From assembly GCA_003142185.1 (NCBI GenBank), contig PLOR01000029.1, positions 1-64,000 on the forward strand: DNA of 64,000 bases, written 5' to 3'. Made by a program: the position numbers and the translations under genes. The stretch is from Bryobacterales bacterium. Its GTDB lineage: Bacteria > Acidobacteriota > Terriglobia > Bryobacterales > Bryobacteraceae. Of the stretch, positions 44,397-58,227 are shown in pieces. Numbering within the stretch: position 1 is the first letter of the stretch; every line of letters begins with the position of its first letter. A model generated the notes under the pieces. That model made no database searches, was not told where the DNA came from, and was given only the letters and a program-made list of their open reading frames with translations.

Positions 44397-45665
44397 GTGA
44401 AGCGTGCCGGATCCGACGATGCTTTACGATGTTCGTTCTGTCATAAGAGCCAGGACGTAGTCGGTAAGCTCATTTCCTCTCCCAGCGACTATCCCCGTGC
44501 GTACATCTGCGACGAATGCATCGCTGTCTGCAACTCGATTTTAGAGGATGACAAATCCGAGCCTGCCGGAGGCAGCCCCAACAAGATCCCCAAGCCATTG
44601 GAAGTCAAGGAGTTCCTCGACCAGTACGTGATCGGGCAGGATGGCACCAAGAAGAAGCTGGCGGTGGCCGTGTACAACCATTGCAAGCGCATCCACATGA
44701 ACCGCTTGCGCACCACGGAAGTGGAGCTGCAAAAGTCGAATATTCTGTTGATCGGCCCCACGGGAACTGGCAAGACTTTGCTGGCCCAGACTTTGGCCAA
44801 GATCCTGGACGTGCCCTTTGCCATTGTCGACGCCACGACACTCACCGAGGCCGGCTATGTGGGCGAGGATGTGGAGAACATCATCCTCAAGCTCCTGCAG
44901 GCCGCCGATGGCGATGTGCAGAAGTGCCAGCAGGGAATCATTTATATCGATGAGATCGACAAGATCTGCCGCAAGGACGAGAACCCGTCCATCACCCGCG
45001 ACGTCTCGGGTGAAGGTGTGCAGCAGGCGCTCCTGAAGATCCTCGAAGGCACGGTGGCCAACGTTCCCCCGCAGGGCGGACGTAAGCATCCCCACCAGGA
45101 ATTCACGCCGGTGGATACCACCAATATCCTCTTCATTTGCGGCGGCGCGTTCGTCGGCTTGGAGAAAGTCATCGGCAAGCGTGCCGGCAAGAAATCGATC
45201 GGGTTCATGCAGGAAGAGGACAAGGGATCCAAGCTGACCGGCATGAGCGGGCGCCGCGATATCGACCTGCTCTCGCACGTGCAGCCCATCGATCTCATCA
45301 AGTTCGGTTTCATCCCCGAGTTCATCGGCCGTCTGCCGGTCACCGCAGTGCTGGAAGATCTCGACCGCAGCGCCCTGATCCAGATCCTCACCAAGCCCAA
45401 GAACGCCATCGTCAAGCAATACCAGAAACTATTCGAGTTCGAGAACGTGCGGCTGCGATTCTCCGACGATGCTCTCGATGCGATCGCGGATCTCGCCATG
45501 GAACGGAAAGTCGGAGCGCGCGGGCTGCGCATGATTCTGGAAGACCTGATGCTCGACCTCATGTACTACCTGCCGTCCTACAAGAAGGTCCGCGAGTTTC
45601 AGGTCACCAAAGACATGGTGCTGGCGCAGAAAATCAGTCTTACACTGCTGGAGAAGGCAGGCTAG
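44397..45665 (+). CDS. clpX: ClpX, ATPase subunit of Clp protease
   Basis: An AAA+ unfoldase of 422 residues that delivers substrates to ClpP. Zinc-binding domain with Cys12/Cys15 (CSFC) and Cys38/Cys41 (CDEC); Walker A GPTGTGKT near 122; Walker [11 protein letters not shown] near 185; sensor and pore regions ([10 protein letters not shown]). The ClpP-docking IGF tripeptide is present in [11 protein letters not shown], so it should still work with ClpP even though clpP is not next to it. The start is GTG 44397 with AGAGGAG upstream; residues encoded further upstream in-frame are not ClpX-like. Confidence 0.96.
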   Translation: MKRAGSDDALRCSFCHKSQDVVGKLISSPSDYPRAYICDECIAVCNSILEDDKSEPAGGSPNKIPKPLEVKEFLDQYVIGQDGTKKKLAVAVYNHCKRIHMNRLRTTEVELQKSNILLIGPTGTGKTLLAQTLAKILDVPFAIVDATTLTEAGYVGEDVENIILKLLQAADGDVQKCQQGIIYIDEIDKICRKDENPSITRDVSGEGVQQALLKILEGTVANVPPQGGRKHPHQEFTPVDTTNILFICGGAFVGLEKVIGKRAGKKSIGFMQEEDKGSKLTGMSGRRDIDLLSHVQPIDLIKFGFIPEFIGRLPVTAVLEDLDRSALIQILTKPKNAIVKQYQKLFEFENVRLRFSDDALDAIADLAMERKVGARGLRMILEDLMLDLMYYLPSYKKVREFQVTKDMVLAQKISLTLLEKAG

Positions 45666-45874
45666 CCTTTCTACCGGCTAGCGCCGTTCCAGCTTATTTG
45701 GGATAATCTTCTCAAGCCACCCATCGGCGCCGGAACGAGTGTGTACTGGCGAGAGCGGTAAGCTTTAGCGTCCGGCGAGCGGTGGTTGCAATTCAGGCAT
45801 CTTGGGTTCGGGAGGGCTGAACCTGTCTTGTTGCGGGGACGGGGGCCTGGCTGGTTCGTCCGGGGGGACAAAAA

Positions 45875-48289
45875 ATGCTCACTTCAAAGGAAAAATCCGA
45901 TACAAAGCGTCTGCCGATGATGCCCATCCGCGACGTGGTCATCTTTCCCTACATGATGACTCCGTTCGTGGTGGGCCGCGAGCAGAGCGTGCGAGCGCTC
46001 GAAGAGGCTATGGCGGGCGACAAAAAGATCTTTCTCGCCACCCAGCACGATGCCTCCATCGACGACCCCAAACCCGACGAAATCTATACCGTTGGCTGCA
46101 TCGTCAACATCGTACAGAGCCTCAAGCTGCAGGATGGCAACATCAAGGTGCTGGTCGAAGGCGTGGAGCGCGGCAAGGTGGTATCGGTTTCCGGCGACGA
46201 AGGCTTCCTCCGCGTGGTGCTGCGCACGGCCTTCTATAAAGTCGAGCCGGGCCCGCAACTGGACGCGCTCATCAGCCGCGTCACCGGCCTGTTCGACCAG
46301 TACGTGAAGCTCAGCCAGAACCTGAACTACGAGCAGATGATCGCGGCCATTCGCGTGGACGATCCGGGCAAGCTGGCGGATACGGTGGGCGCCAATCTGC
46401 AGCTCACTATCGAAGAGAAGCAGGAGCTGCTCGAAATCTTCGACCCCGTCGAGCGGCTGACTCGCGTGGCCGAGATGCTCGATATCGAAATCGAAAAACT
46501 GAATGTCGATCGCACCATTCAGGGCCGCGTGAAGCGCCAGATGGAGAAGGCGCAAAAAGAGTATTACCTCAACGAGAAGATCAAGGCCATCCAAAAAGAA
46601 CTGGGGCGCGGCGAAAAGAGCGAAGTCGACGAGCTGAAAAAGCGCATCGAGACCGCCGGGATGACCGCGGATGCGCTCGAAAAGGCCTTGGCCGAGTTGA
46701 AGCGGCTGGAGAACATGCCGCCCATGTCGGCCGAATCCACCGTCAGCCGCAACTACCTGGACTGGCTGCTCGCGGTGCCGTGGAAGAAGAAGTCGAAGGA
46801 AATCCGCGACCTCAAGTTCGCCGAGAACGTGCTCGAAAACGACCACTACGGCCTCGAAAAGATTAAAGAGCGCATCCTCGAATTCCTCGCCGTGCGCCGC
46901 CTGGTGAAGAATCCCAAGGGGAGCATTCTGTGCTTCGTCGGGCCTCCCGGCGTGGGCAAAACCTCGCTGGGCATGTCGATCGCTAAAGCCACCGGCCGCA
47001 AATTCATCCGCCTGTCGCTCGGCGGCGTGCGCGACGAAGCCGAAATCCGCGGCCACCGCCGCACGTATATCGGCGCGCTGCCCGGCCAGATCATTCAGAT
47101 GATGAAGAAGGCCGGCACCCGCAACCCGGTTTTCATGCTCGACGAAGTGGACAAGATGTCGATGGATTTCCGCGGCGACCCTTCGGCGGCGCTGCTGGAA
47201 GTTCTCGACCCCGAGCAGAACTTCATGTTCGTGGATCACTACCTGGATGTCGAGTACGATCTGAGCCAGGTTTTCTTTATCGCCACCGCCAACGTGCTGC
47301 ATACCATTCCGCCGGCGCTGCAGGACCGCATGGAAACCATCCGCCTTCCCGGCTACACCGAGCTCGAGAAAATGGAGATCGCCCGGCGCTTCCTGGTGCG
47401 TAAACAGATGGAAGCCACCGGCCTGACCTCCGGCCAGATCGAATTCGACGATACCGGCATCAATGGCCTGATCCAGTACTACTCGCGCGAAGCCGGCGTC
47501 CGCAACCTGGAGCGCGAAATCGGCAATGTGTGCCGCAAGGTCGCCCGCCAGGTGGTGAACGCGCAGGGCGGAAAAGACAAGAAGGCGCCCGCCAAGGCCG
47601 TGATTGACGGCGACAAGCTGCCCGAACTGCTTGGCCCCTGGAAGTTCCGCGACCTGCTGGTGGAAAAGAAGAACGAAGTCGGCGCCGCGGTGGGCCTGGC
47701 GTGGACCGAAGTCGGCGGCCAGCTCCTCACCACCGAATGCACGCTGATGGAAGGCAAAGGCAAACTCACCATCACCGGCAAATTGGGCGAGGTAATGCAG
47801 GAATCCGCGCAAGCCGCCATGAGCTACATCCGGTCCCGTGCCACCACGTTCGGCCTGCCGCGCGATTTTTACCGCAACCTCGACGTGCATATCCACGTTC
47901 CCGAGGGCGCCATCCCCAAGGACGGTCCTTCGGCCGGCATCACTCTGGCCACCACCATTTGCAGCGCACTAACAGGCATTCCGGTGCGCGGCGACGTGGC
48001 CATGACCGGTGAAATCACCCTCCGTGGCAAGGTGCTGCCGATCGGCGGATTGAAGGAGAAGTTGATGGCGGCGCACCGGCACGGCATACTGGAGGCAATC
48101 GTCCCGCGGGAGAACGAGAAGGATCTCGCGGACATTCCGGACGCCATCAAGAAAACCATGAAGATCGATTTCGTGGAGTCCATGGATCAGGTTTTGAAAA
48201 TCGCGCTGGAGCGTGAAGTGGTGGCTTTGCCGATGGCGCCGGTTGCCGCCGTCGACCTGCCGGCCATGGAACAGGGTCTGGCGCATTAG
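45875..48289 (+). CDS. lon: Lon protease
   Basis: ATP-dependent protease of 804 residues for misfolded and regulatory proteins. N-terminal LON domain ([24 protein letters not shown] in part), coiled-coil linker ([25 protein letters not shown] in part), AAA+ module with Walker [10 protein letters not shown] and Walker [11 protein letters not shown], and the Ser-Lys protease domain: Ser686 in [11 protein letters not shown] and the Lys of GGLKEKL. Length and order match the LonA class. The 209-base gap after clpX suggests its own promoter; no HrcA CIRCE element is visible. The Rubredoxin-like or membrane segments of LonB are absent. Confidence 0.96.
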   Translation: MLTSKEKSDTKRLPMMPIRDVVIFPYMMTPFVVGREQSVRALEEAMAGDKKIFLATQHDASIDDPKPDEIYTVGCIVNIVQSLKLQDGNIKVLVEGVERGKVVSVSGDEGFLRVVLRTAFYKVEPGPQLDALISRVTGLFDQYVKLSQNLNYEQMIAAIRVDDPGKLADTVGANLQLTIEEKQELLEIFDPVERLTRVAEMLDIEIEKLNVDRTIQGRVKRQMEKAQKEYYLNEKIKAIQKELGRGEKSEVDELKKRIETAGMTADALEKALAELKRLENMPPMSAESTVSRNYLDWLLAVPWKKKSKEIRDLKFAENVLENDHYGLEKIKERILEFLAVRRLVKNPKGSILCFVGPPGVGKTSLGMSIAKATGRKFIRLSLGGVRDEAEIRGHRRTYIGALPGQIIQMMKKAGTRNPVFMLDEVDKMSMDFRGDPSAALLEVLDPEQNFMFVDHYLDVEYDLSQVFFIATANVLHTIPPALQDRMETIRLPGYTELEKMEIARRFLVRKQMEATGLTSGQIEFDDTGINGLIQYYSREAGVRNLEREIGNVCRKVARQVVNAQGGKDKKAPAKAVIDGDKLPELLGPWKFRDLLVEKKNEVGAAVGLAWTEVGGQLLTTECTLMEGKGKLTITGKLGEVMQESAQAAMSYIRSRATTFGLPRDFYRNLDVHIHVPEGAIPKDGPSAGITLATTICSALTGIPVRGDVAMTGEITLRGKVLPIGGLKEKLMAAHRHGILEAIVPRENEKDLADIPDAIKKTMKIDFVESMDQVLKIALEREVVALPMAPVAAVDLPAMEQGLAH

Positions 48290-48908
48290 GAGCCGCTTGG
48301 AAACTTCGCCACTGCCGCGGCCGGCGTTCGCTATCGGGAGCGCCCCCTTGCGGGTGCGGGAAACAGGCTACACTATAATTGACATCCGAATTTGTAGTTA
48401 GCGCCGGTTCCGCGGACCTGTTTCCGCGAGACCGGCTGCCGGAAGTCGCGTTTTTAGGGAGAAGCAACGTAGGGAAATCCAGCTTGATTAATGCCCTAAC
48501 CGGGCAGAAACGGCTGGCTTTCACCAGCAACACACCGGGCCGGACACAGACCATCAATTTTTATCGCATCGACGGAGCGTTCTATTTCGTCGATCTTCCC
48601 GGATATGGTTACGCCCGGGCCCCTCTCCGGCTTACGCTGGAGTGGAAAAAGCTGATCGAGCAATATCTCGAAACTAGGGGAACCTTAAGATTGTCCTGCC
48701 TGGTCCTCGACCCCCGCCGCGGATGGATGGAGCACGATCTCCAGTTGAAACGGTGGCTGGAGGAGCGAGGCAGGCCGTATCTGGTAGTCGCCACCAAGAT
48801 CGATAAGTTGAATCAATCGGAGCAAGAGCACGGCTTACGCAACATCCGCCAGGAAGGCGCGGAGCCGCTGCCGTTCTCGGCCGCCACCGGCCGGGGAGCG
48901 AGGGAAAT

Positions 48909-50564
<1,656 letters not shown>

Positions 50565-50637
50565 CGCCAAGACCGTGGAATTCGATGCCGTTGAGAAAAC
50601 CACCCCTGCATTCAGGCGGGAGATGAGAAGGCTGCAC

Positions 50638-50671
50638 AAAAAAAGGCGGCGGGAGTCGAGCTCCCGCCGCC
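50638..50671 (-). terminator. rho-independent terminator of the 50706-53927 gene
   Basis: An 11-base perfect stem, GGCGGCGGGAG / CTCCCGCCGCC, with a five-base loop, followed on the minus strand by seven T residues. It lies 35 bases beyond the stop of the secreted-protein gene. Confidence 0.85.
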
Positions 50672-50705
50672 GAGGTTAGTTCCCGAAGAAATCGGGGTAC
50701 CGAGT

Positions 50706-53700
50706 TTAGGTGATGTTGAAGATGATGGTCACCTCACCGGTAAGGTTGGGTGTAGCTGCTGTGTCGGTGATGGTGAATGTGACCGCTGTTACCGAGTTCG
50801 CAGCGCCGGAACCTGGGGTACCCGTGATGGTTCCGTCGCTGTTCAGCGCCAAAGTGCCCGGCAACGTTGGCGATGCGCTGTTGCTGGAAATCGCGTAAGT
50901 GTAGGTGGGGCTAGCGCTCCCCTCGCTTCCCACTATGGCCAGGGTGCTCGCCGCAATTGTTGCGGTATTCGCGCAATTGTAGACGTAAACGGGGTTGGCC
51001 TTAGCGCCGGTCGGGCCGCTGGTCGCGTCCGTGACCGTGCCCAGCAGTCCCTGGACCACGCTCAGCGTGACACCAGTGGCCTGGCTGAAAACCGAATTAG
51101 ATGAAATCACGACCGGCAGGGACGCGGCCGTGCCAGTCACGGTGCCTGCCCCTGAGGCGGTGTTGATGAGGGTTACGGTGGGAAGCTGCACATTAATCTG
51201 ATACAGCCCCGCGACCGCACCATCCACCCAGCCGGCATACTGGAGCGTAGCAGTCGCTCCCCCGATCTTAACCGTAGGAAGGTCGGCACTCGCCGGGGTC
51301 GCGCTTGACAGGCACGGCGGAAGACTCGGGATCAGGCTGCCCTGCATCACGAGTCCGTCGTTGGAAGCCAGCGCCGAGCCGGCCGGGATGGTCCCATTGA
51401 CGGCAGCCAGGTAGTTAGCCGCCGTAATGCAGTTAGCGGACCAGGTCCCCGAAGCCCCTGTGACGTCGGGCGAGCCCAGGCCTGTAACATAGAGCATGAT
51501 GCTATCGGAGTCGTTAGCGCCGGTCCTGGCGATCGCCGGAGCAGTTGTGGTGATCAAGGCATAGGTCGGCGCCACAAGTGCCGCGGCGGCGCCCTGTCCA
51601 TCGCCATTCACCGTGAAGACGCCGGGATCGGTTTGGACAACCGTCACGGGATAGGGTTTACTCTGAAGCAGGGTCCCACCCGTACCGTAACCGAAGCTCA
51701 CAATGATGTCGACCACGGTGCCGATGTGGGTTGAGAGCGCCGCGGGCGCGATCAGGTTGATCTGGCCGTTGGTGGCAAACAGCAGCGGGGCAACTCCGAT
51801 TGCCGATCCCGCCGCAGAAACGCCGTGGGGGAAGAAAGTGACGCTGAGGTTGCGCGGATTGGCGGCGGAGGACGGATCGGGACTGAGCGCGGTCAGATAG
51901 CGAAGAGTTGTCGGGTCCGTCTGTCCGTACAGAACCGCGTTCGCGCCATTCGCCAGGCAGCCGGTGCTGCCGGAGACGCAGAAGTTCGTCCCGAAAATGC
52001 TCAGGATATCGTAGGGAGCCACGGTCGGCAGGGCCGGCGCAACTGCCTCGGCGTATGACGAGGCGCTGGTAACCGCCTGCACAATCGGACTGGTGCCGAT
52101 GCTGAGTTGGAAAGTACCGCTGGCGCCAGTGCTGTTAGCCGGCGTGGGAGTGGAGCAGGTGGTTTGCGCGACCGCCGGGTTGCAGACGGCCAGGGTTACA
52201 GTCGCGTTGCCGGAAAAGGGCAAATTCGGATCGGCCGAAGCTGGCACTGTAATGGTCAGGTTGATGGCGGAGGGTAAGACCGTGCCGATGGCAATCGCGG
52301 CATCCGGCACCATGAGCGACCCGCCCGTGGGGACAATTCCCACTTGCGTACCAGTCCCGCCTGGGACGAATCCGGAACCGCTGATAACCATGTTGAATAC
52401 GGTCCCGGCCGCGGCGGTTGGCAGGCTCGCAGGAGTGATGCCGGTGATCACGGCGCCTGGAGACAGGACGTTTACGTTAATCGTGACAACGCACGATCCT
52501 CCGACACTTCCGCACGCATTAACAAGAGTGTCAACCGGGGCGATGGTGACCGTCCCGATCAGGGTAGTGCCGGGCGCGGCGGCGCCGAAGACCGATTGCA
52601 GGAACGTCACTTGGAGCGGGCTGCCGAAACTATAGGCCAGACCTTCTCCCCCAGGAATGCTGACTTGCGGATTCAAGCTGGTTGAAGTCGCGCCGCTGGA
52701 GAGTGCGACGGTATAGGCGATCGGCGCGTCGCTCGAAACCGGCGTGATCAGGGTCGTCGGAAGGGCCGTTCCCCATGTCCAGTTAATGGTCACCGGGTTG
52801 GTCGTTCCCCCGACGATCGACATCGTGGCCGCTGGGTTACTCACCTGGAGGGTGACCTGTATCGTGCAGTCCTGTGCGCCGGAGACCGTGAGGTGAACGG
52901 TTGCCGAGTAGGTGCCCAGGGCCAGCGTTTTGGCCCCGCTGCTCACCGCGAAGGTGATTACCGCGGTCCCGCCGCCGGTGACGCCGGTGAAGCCGCCGCC
53001 GGCGGTGGTCGCACTGAGCCAGAGTGGGACAGTGGCTGTGTTGATTTGGAAGTACGTGGCGGAACTTGCCGTAATCGTACTGGTTGCCGTACTGGAAGGG
53101 CTGGTGCCAGTCGTGTACGTCAATACGGTCGGCGCGGAAGCCGTCAACGGGTCTGCGACGCCGACGGTGACGACGACCGGCAGGAGTTTGTCCGACGCCA
53201 GGGGACTCGTCAAATGAACCGCATAAGTGGTGGACCCCAGGGACAGTGCGCCGCATCCGGCCGCGGCTGTCAGTGTGAAGGTTTGCGCCGCGACCGCGGC
53301 CGTCACGGGCGTCGTAGATGTTCCCGCACTACCCGTCACCGTGAGCCAGCTAGGCAGCGCATCGTTATTGCCGGCGGAATTACTTACGTAGAACGGCGTT
53401 CCACCGGTGGCGGTGGACGTGACCTGGACGGCCTGGTTTGACCCAGTGTACGTATACGGCGCGCTGCCGGCGCTCCTGGTGCAGGTGAGGGTCACCGGGC
53501 TGGGCGTAGCTGCCAGGGCGGTCCCGGAATTCGTAACGATCAGGCTTAGGTTTACGACGAGAGCCGTACCAGTCGTTGGAGTGAACGTAACTGTTCCGGT
53601 GGTTGTGCCGACAGTCATGCCTTTGCACCCGGGAGTGGCGCTGAAAACGAAGTTCGTGGGCGTGGGATTCGCACCGACCGACGCCGAGCCGGGAAGCGCG

Positions 53701-53927
53701 ATGAGGCCCGTCAGCGTGCCGGAAAGCGTCGGCGTAACATTACCGTTGCTCACCGACACGGACGCCAGGGCAATCGTCACCGGGGGAGCCCCGATGAGCG
53801 TGTCGCAGGTAAGGTTAAGCGCAGTTGGGTTGGATGTCAGTGTAGCGGTCGCTGCTTGCAAAGTGCCCGTGCAGATGACCAGCGCGAGGATCGCAAGGAG
53901 CACCTTGAGAAAACGTGCTTGAGACAT
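50706..53927 (-). CDS. large secreted Ig/IPT-like protein with Solibacter-type domain
   Basis: An exported protein of about 1073 residues with signal FLKVLLAILALVICTGTLQA. Thr/Ser/Ala-rich beta-sandwich repeats follow (BACON/Ig-like: TLTSNPTALNLTCD, AATPSPVTLTCTRSAGSAP, YVSNSAGNNDALPSWLTVTG in part). An IPT/TIG unit appears near 530 (AVITGITPASLPTAAAGTVF, GSGFVPGGTG), and then a segment like the TIGR03437 domain (VAPYDILSIFGTNFC, LLFATNGQINLIAPAALS, DSIMLYVTGLGSPDVTGASG). The C-terminus resembles a cadherin/putative-Ig repeat. No catalytic motif is seen; surface adhesion or matrix is likely. ATG 53927 follows an AAGGAG about 12 bases upstream. Confidence 0.8.
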   Translation of the reverse strand: MSQARFLKVLLAILALVICTGTLQAATATLTSNPTALNLTCDTLIGAPPVTIALASVSVSNGNVTPTLSGTLTGLIALPGSASVGANPTPTNFVFSATPGCKGMTVGTTTGTVTFTPTTGTALVVNLSLIVTNSGTALAATPSPVTLTCTRSAGSAPYTYTGSNQAVQVTSTATGGTPFYVSNSAGNNDALPSWLTVTGSAGTSTTPVTAAVAAQTFTLTAAAGCGALSLGSTTYAVHLTSPLASDKLLPVVVTVGVADPLTASAPTVLTYTTGTSPSSTATSTITASSATYFQINTATVPLWLSATTAGGGFTGVTGGGTAVITFAVSSGAKTLALGTYSATVHLTVSGAQDCTIQVTLQVSNPAATMSIVGGTTNPVTINWTWGTALPTTLITPVSSDAPIAYTVALSSGATSTSLNPQVSIPGGEGLAYSFGSPLQVTFLQSVFGAAAPGTTLIGTVTIAPVDTLVNACGSVGGSCVVTINVNVLSPGAVITGITPASLPTAAAGTVFNMVISGSGFVPGGTGTQVGIVPTGGSLMVPDAAIAIGTVLPSAINLTITVPASADPNLPFSGNATVTLAVCNPAVAQTTCSTPTPANSTGASGTFQLSIGTSPIVQAVTSASSYAEAVAPALPTVAPYDILSIFGTNFCVSGSTGCLANGANAVLYGQTDPTTLRYLTALSPDPSSAANPRNLSVTFFPHGVSAAGSAIGVAPLLFATNGQINLIAPAALSTHIGTVVDIIVSFGYGTGGTLLQSKPYPVTVVQTDPGVFTVNGDGQGAAAALVAPTYALITTTAPAIARTGANDSDSIMLYVTGLGSPDVTGASGTWSANCITAANYLAAVNGTIPAGSALASNDGLVMQGSLIPSLPPCLSSATPASADLPTVKIGGATATLQYAGWVDGAVAGLYQINVQLPTVTLINTASGAGTVTGTAASLPVVISSNSVFSQATGVTLSVVQGLLGTVTDATSGPTGAKANPVYVYNCANTATIAASTLAIVGSEGSASPTYTYAISSNSASPTLPGTLALNSDGTITGTPGSGAANSVTAVTFTITDTAATPNLTGEVTIIFNIT

Positions 53928-54080
53928 ATGTGTGTTTTTTCTCCTTATGTTTACCCACGCTGAGTGCCTGGGTACATTCACCATATCGGTGTAGGCGAGA
54001 GATTCTTCAGAGCAAGGCCGCGTTTTTCGCGAGCCGAACCGTGTGCGCGACTTGAAAGAGGGCGGACACGCAGGTCCTTT

Positions 54081-54115
54081 GGTACTGGCAAGCTAAAGCG
54101 TGTCCCACCGGTACC
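54081..54115. repeat. short dispersed repeat (GGCAAGCTAAAGC type)
   Basis: GGTAC, then TGGCAAGCTAAAGCGTGTCC, then CACCGGTACC. This is the same core as at 6898 and 58198. It lies in the 228-base divergent gap before the permease gene. Confidence 0.55.
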
Positions 54116-54155
54116 CCTGCTTGTCCGGCGCGAGATTCTGCGCTACCTATAAATA

Positions 54156-56690
54156 ATGTCCACCACGCGCGATGACATACGGTATGCGCTGCGCTCCATG
54201 CGCAGAAATCCCGGATTCACTGCCGTCGCCGTCGCTTCGCTGGCGCTCGGTATCGGCGTGAATACCGCCATCTTCAGCCTGGTGGATCAACTGCTCCTGT
54301 GGTCCGTTCCGGCGCGCGACCCCGGCCAGCTCGTGAATATCGAAGGAGGCCGCAGCGACACGTACCCCTTCTATCGCGAGTATCGCGACCGCAACCAGGT
54401 CTTCTCCGGAATGCTCGGCACTGGCCATCCGTTGCCTGCCGGCGTCCGGCCGGAGGGAGCGCCGGCGGTGGAAGTCGGGCATGTCTCCTACGTGAGCGGC
54501 AACTACTTCCAGACTCTCGGGGTTGGTGCCGCTGCGGGCCGGGTGCTGATGGACTCGGACGACGTGAAGCCTGGCGGATCGCCGGTCGTCATCCTTTCCT
54601 ACGATTATTGGCAACGCCGTTTCGCGGGCAGCCGCAGCGTCATCGGGCGTAAGTTTGCGGTGAACGGATTCCCTCTCGACGTTGCCGGTATCGCCGAAAA
54701 GGGTTTCGGCGGGCTCTTCAACGGTTATCGAACGGACGCTTACATTCCGTTGACCATGTTTCCGCTGACCACGCCTGCGGCCGCGTCCATCTGGAACACG
54801 GCGGGCGTGCGATTGCTCAGCTCCGTGGCACGCCTGAAGCCGGGAGTCTCGATGGAGAAGGCGCAGGCCAACCTGCGGGTGATTTGGCCGCAGGCCGCCG
54901 ACGCGGTCAACGACGCGGCAGTGAAGGCTGGCCGGGGCGCCAGGAAATTCGCCGGAGAAGATAAGCCGACTGTCACACCCGGCGCGCGCGGCGTGTTTTC
55001 CGACCGAATCCAGGCGACGGATCCGCTGGTAGTGTTGATGGCAGCCGCCGGCCTGGTCTTGCTGATTGCGTGCGCCAACATCGCTAATCTGCTGCTGGCG
55101 CGCGCCGCCGGACGCCGCAAGGAGATCGCGGTCCGCCTGGCGATGGGGGCCCGGCGAGCGCGGCTGGTCCGCCAACTGCTCACCGAGAGCCTGGTTCTGG
55201 CCGCCATGGGCGGAGCCGCCGGATTCGCGCTGGCGCGCTGGAGCGTCGCGGCCATCGCGGCGGCGCATCTCGTCAATTCCGACCTGCGCCTGCAGCCCAG
55301 CCTCACGCTGGCGGCGTTCTCCGCCGGGCTGACGCTGCTGACGAGTGTTCTTTTCGGCCTGGCGCCCGCTCTGCGCATCACTCGCGTGGATCTGGCGCAA
55401 ACCACCAGGGAGAGCGGCTCTTCGTCTACGGGATCTCGCGTTCGGCTCGGCAAGTTCCTGATCGCGGGGCAGGCCGCTTTGTCGCTGGCGCTGCTGGTGG
55501 GCGCGGGGCTCTTTATCCGGACGTTGCGCAATCTGGAGAACGTCGATCTGGGTTTCGATCGCGATCACGTTGTGCTGATTGACGCCGATGCCGCCCACGC
55601 CGGATACAGAGGCCACCGGCTGCGCACCTTCTACGATGAACTGCTGGAGCGCACGCGTCATCTTGCAGGTGTTCGATCCGCCGGCCTGGCCGGGATGACG
55701 CCGATGGGTGGGCTCTCGATGTCGCGTTCCTTCTCGGCCGAGGGGTACCAACCTCATCCGGGCGAACGCATGGTTGCAATGTCTAATCCGGTCACCCAGG
55801 GATACTTCGCGGCGTTAGGAATCCCACTGCTGCTCGGCCGCGATTTCCTGCCGGAGGACGAACCATCACTTACCCCGAGGGACAATATCTTTGCGGCCCT
55901 TGGCGGGATGGGCGGAGGCGGCAATGACACTTCGGTTAACGCATCTCCCATCTGTATCATCAACGAATCGCTGGCCCGCCATCTCTTTGGCGGCGCCAAC
56001 CCGGTGCGGCGTCATCTCAGCTTTGACGACGTTTACTCCGCCGAAGCGGCGGTCGAGATCGTCGGCGTAGTGAAGGACGTCCGGTATTTCGATGTTAGGA
56101 ACGCCGATGACGAGGGCGCCATTTATATACCAAGCTGGAGTCACGGCGCGGAAGCGCGCTATCTCGCCGTGCGGGTTGCCGGAAGCCCGGCTCCCGTGAT
56201 TGCGGCGATCGGGCGGCAACTGCGCCAGATGGATCCGAACGTGCCATTGCTCGCGAGCGACAGCATGGCAGACAGCGTGAATGCGAATCTCAAACACGAG
56301 CGCATGATCGCGTACCTGTGCGGCTGCTTTGGCGCGCTCGCGCTGACGCTGGCCGCGGTGGGTTTGTACGGGGTGATGGCCTATGCGGTGGCGCAGCGCA
56401 CCAGGGAGGTCGGGATACGCATGGCGCTCGGCGCGCGGCGTCTCGACGTCATCGGGATGATCGTGCGCGAAGCGCTGGTTCCGGTTCTCTTTGGTGTTGC
56501 GATCGGCATCGCCGGCGCGCTGGCGGCGACTCGCGTGATATCGAGCCTGCTATTCGGCGTCGCGCCGCGCGATCCGCTCTCGTTTATTGTCGCCGTGTGC
56601 GGGATGCTCGCCGTGGCACTGCTGGCAGCGGCAATTCCCGCGCGCAGAGCCAGCCGGGTCGATCCCGCGCTCGCCCTCAGGTATGAATGA
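54156..56690 (+). CDS. ADOP-type MacB/FtsX-like permease
   Basis: An 844-residue acidobacterial 'duplicated orphan permease'. The short N-terminal cytoplasmic start DDIRYALRSMRRNPGFTAVAVASLALGIGVN (in part) leads into TM1. A MacB periplasmic core domain follows (~50-250), then three membrane helices of an FtsX domain (LVLLIACANIANLLLARAAGRRKEIAVRLAMGARR in part). The whole layout is then repeated (FLIAGQAALSLALLVGAGLFIRTL; REVGIRMALGARRLDVIGMIV). There is no ATPase domain and none is adjacent, so it must pair with an ATPase elsewhere or act alone. Function is unknown; export or mechanotransmission is assumed for the family. Confidence 0.9.
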   Translation: MSTTRDDIRYALRSMRRNPGFTAVAVASLALGIGVNTAIFSLVDQLLLWSVPARDPGQLVNIEGGRSDTYPFYREYRDRNQVFSGMLGTGHPLPAGVRPEGAPAVEVGHVSYVSGNYFQTLGVGAAAGRVLMDSDDVKPGGSPVVILSYDYWQRRFAGSRSVIGRKFAVNGFPLDVAGIAEKGFGGLFNGYRTDAYIPLTMFPLTTPAAASIWNTAGVRLLSSVARLKPGVSMEKAQANLRVIWPQAADAVNDAAVKAGRGARKFAGEDKPTVTPGARGVFSDRIQATDPLVVLMAAAGLVLLIACANIANLLLARAAGRRKEIAVRLAMGARRARLVRQLLTESLVLAAMGGAAGFALARWSVAAIAAAHLVNSDLRLQPSLTLAAFSAGLTLLTSVLFGLAPALRITRVDLAQTTRESGSSSTGSRVRLGKFLIAGQAALSLALLVGAGLFIRTLRNLENVDLGFDRDHVVLIDADAAHAGYRGHRLRTFYDELLERTRHLAGVRSAGLAGMTPMGGLSMSRSFSAEGYQPHPGERMVAMSNPVTQGYFAALGIPLLLGRDFLPEDEPSLTPRDNIFAALGGMGGGGNDTSVNASPICIINESLARHLFGGANPVRRHLSFDDVYSAEAAVEIVGVVKDVRYFDVRNADDEGAIYIPSWSHGAEARYLAVRVAGSPAPVIAAIGRQLRQMDPNVPLLASDSMADSVNANLKHERMIAYLCGCFGALALTLAAVGLYGVMAYAVAQRTREVGIRMALGARRLDVIGMIVREALVPVLFGVAIGIAGALAATRVISSLLFGVAPRDPLSFIVAVCGMLAVALLAAAIPARRASRVDPALALRYE

Positions 56691-56703
56691 GTCGTTTAGA
56701 CGC

Positions 56704-56731
56704 GGCGCACGCACGCACTACTGCGTGCGCC
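56704..56731. repeat. 28-base palindromic element
   Basis: GGCGCACGCA and TGCGTGCGCC form a perfect 10-base stem around CGCACTAC. It is related to the arms of the 14934-15048 element. It lies between the convergent permease and enolase genes and could terminate both. Confidence 0.6.
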
Positions 56732-56747
56732 ACAGGTACAATGGCGC

Positions 56748-58028
<1,281 letters not shown>

Positions 58029-58147
58029 CTATGACTCCTTGTGACTTGCGAATGAAGAAACTCCCACCAGACGGCAGGAGCTATCGGAACCGGTTGCCCG
58101 GAACGGCGAAAAGGTGACGCTCCATCACCCGGCGCTCTCGAAGCTCG

Positions 58148-58176
58148 ACTATAACTCATGGCGCCGGCGCGGGCAA
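58148..58176 (-). promoter_or_regulatory. candidate sigma-70 promoter for eno
   Basis: On the minus strand: TTGCCC, 17 bases, TATAGT. The predicted start site near 58141 gives a leader of about 112 bases before the enolase ATG. Optimal spacing supports it. Confidence 0.45.
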
Positions 58177-58197
58177 CACGGCCTGTAGGAAGAAAAA

Positions 58198-58224
58198 CCG
58201 GCAAGCTAAAGCGTGCCCTACCAA
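58198..58224. repeat. short dispersed repeat (GGCAAGCTAAAGC type)
   Basis: GGCAAGCTAAAGCGTGCCC followed by TACCAACGC. Nearest relative is 6898-6924. It lies between the stop of the xylanase gene and the enolase promoter. Confidence 0.6.
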
Positions 58225-58227
58225 CGC

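Noticed and set aside
48348-48379. TATAAT (48374-48379) with TTGCGG upstream, as a promoter for ysxC
   Set aside because: The spacer is 20 bases, and the -10 overlaps the TTG start codon, so a transcript from it would miss the start. Probably chance.
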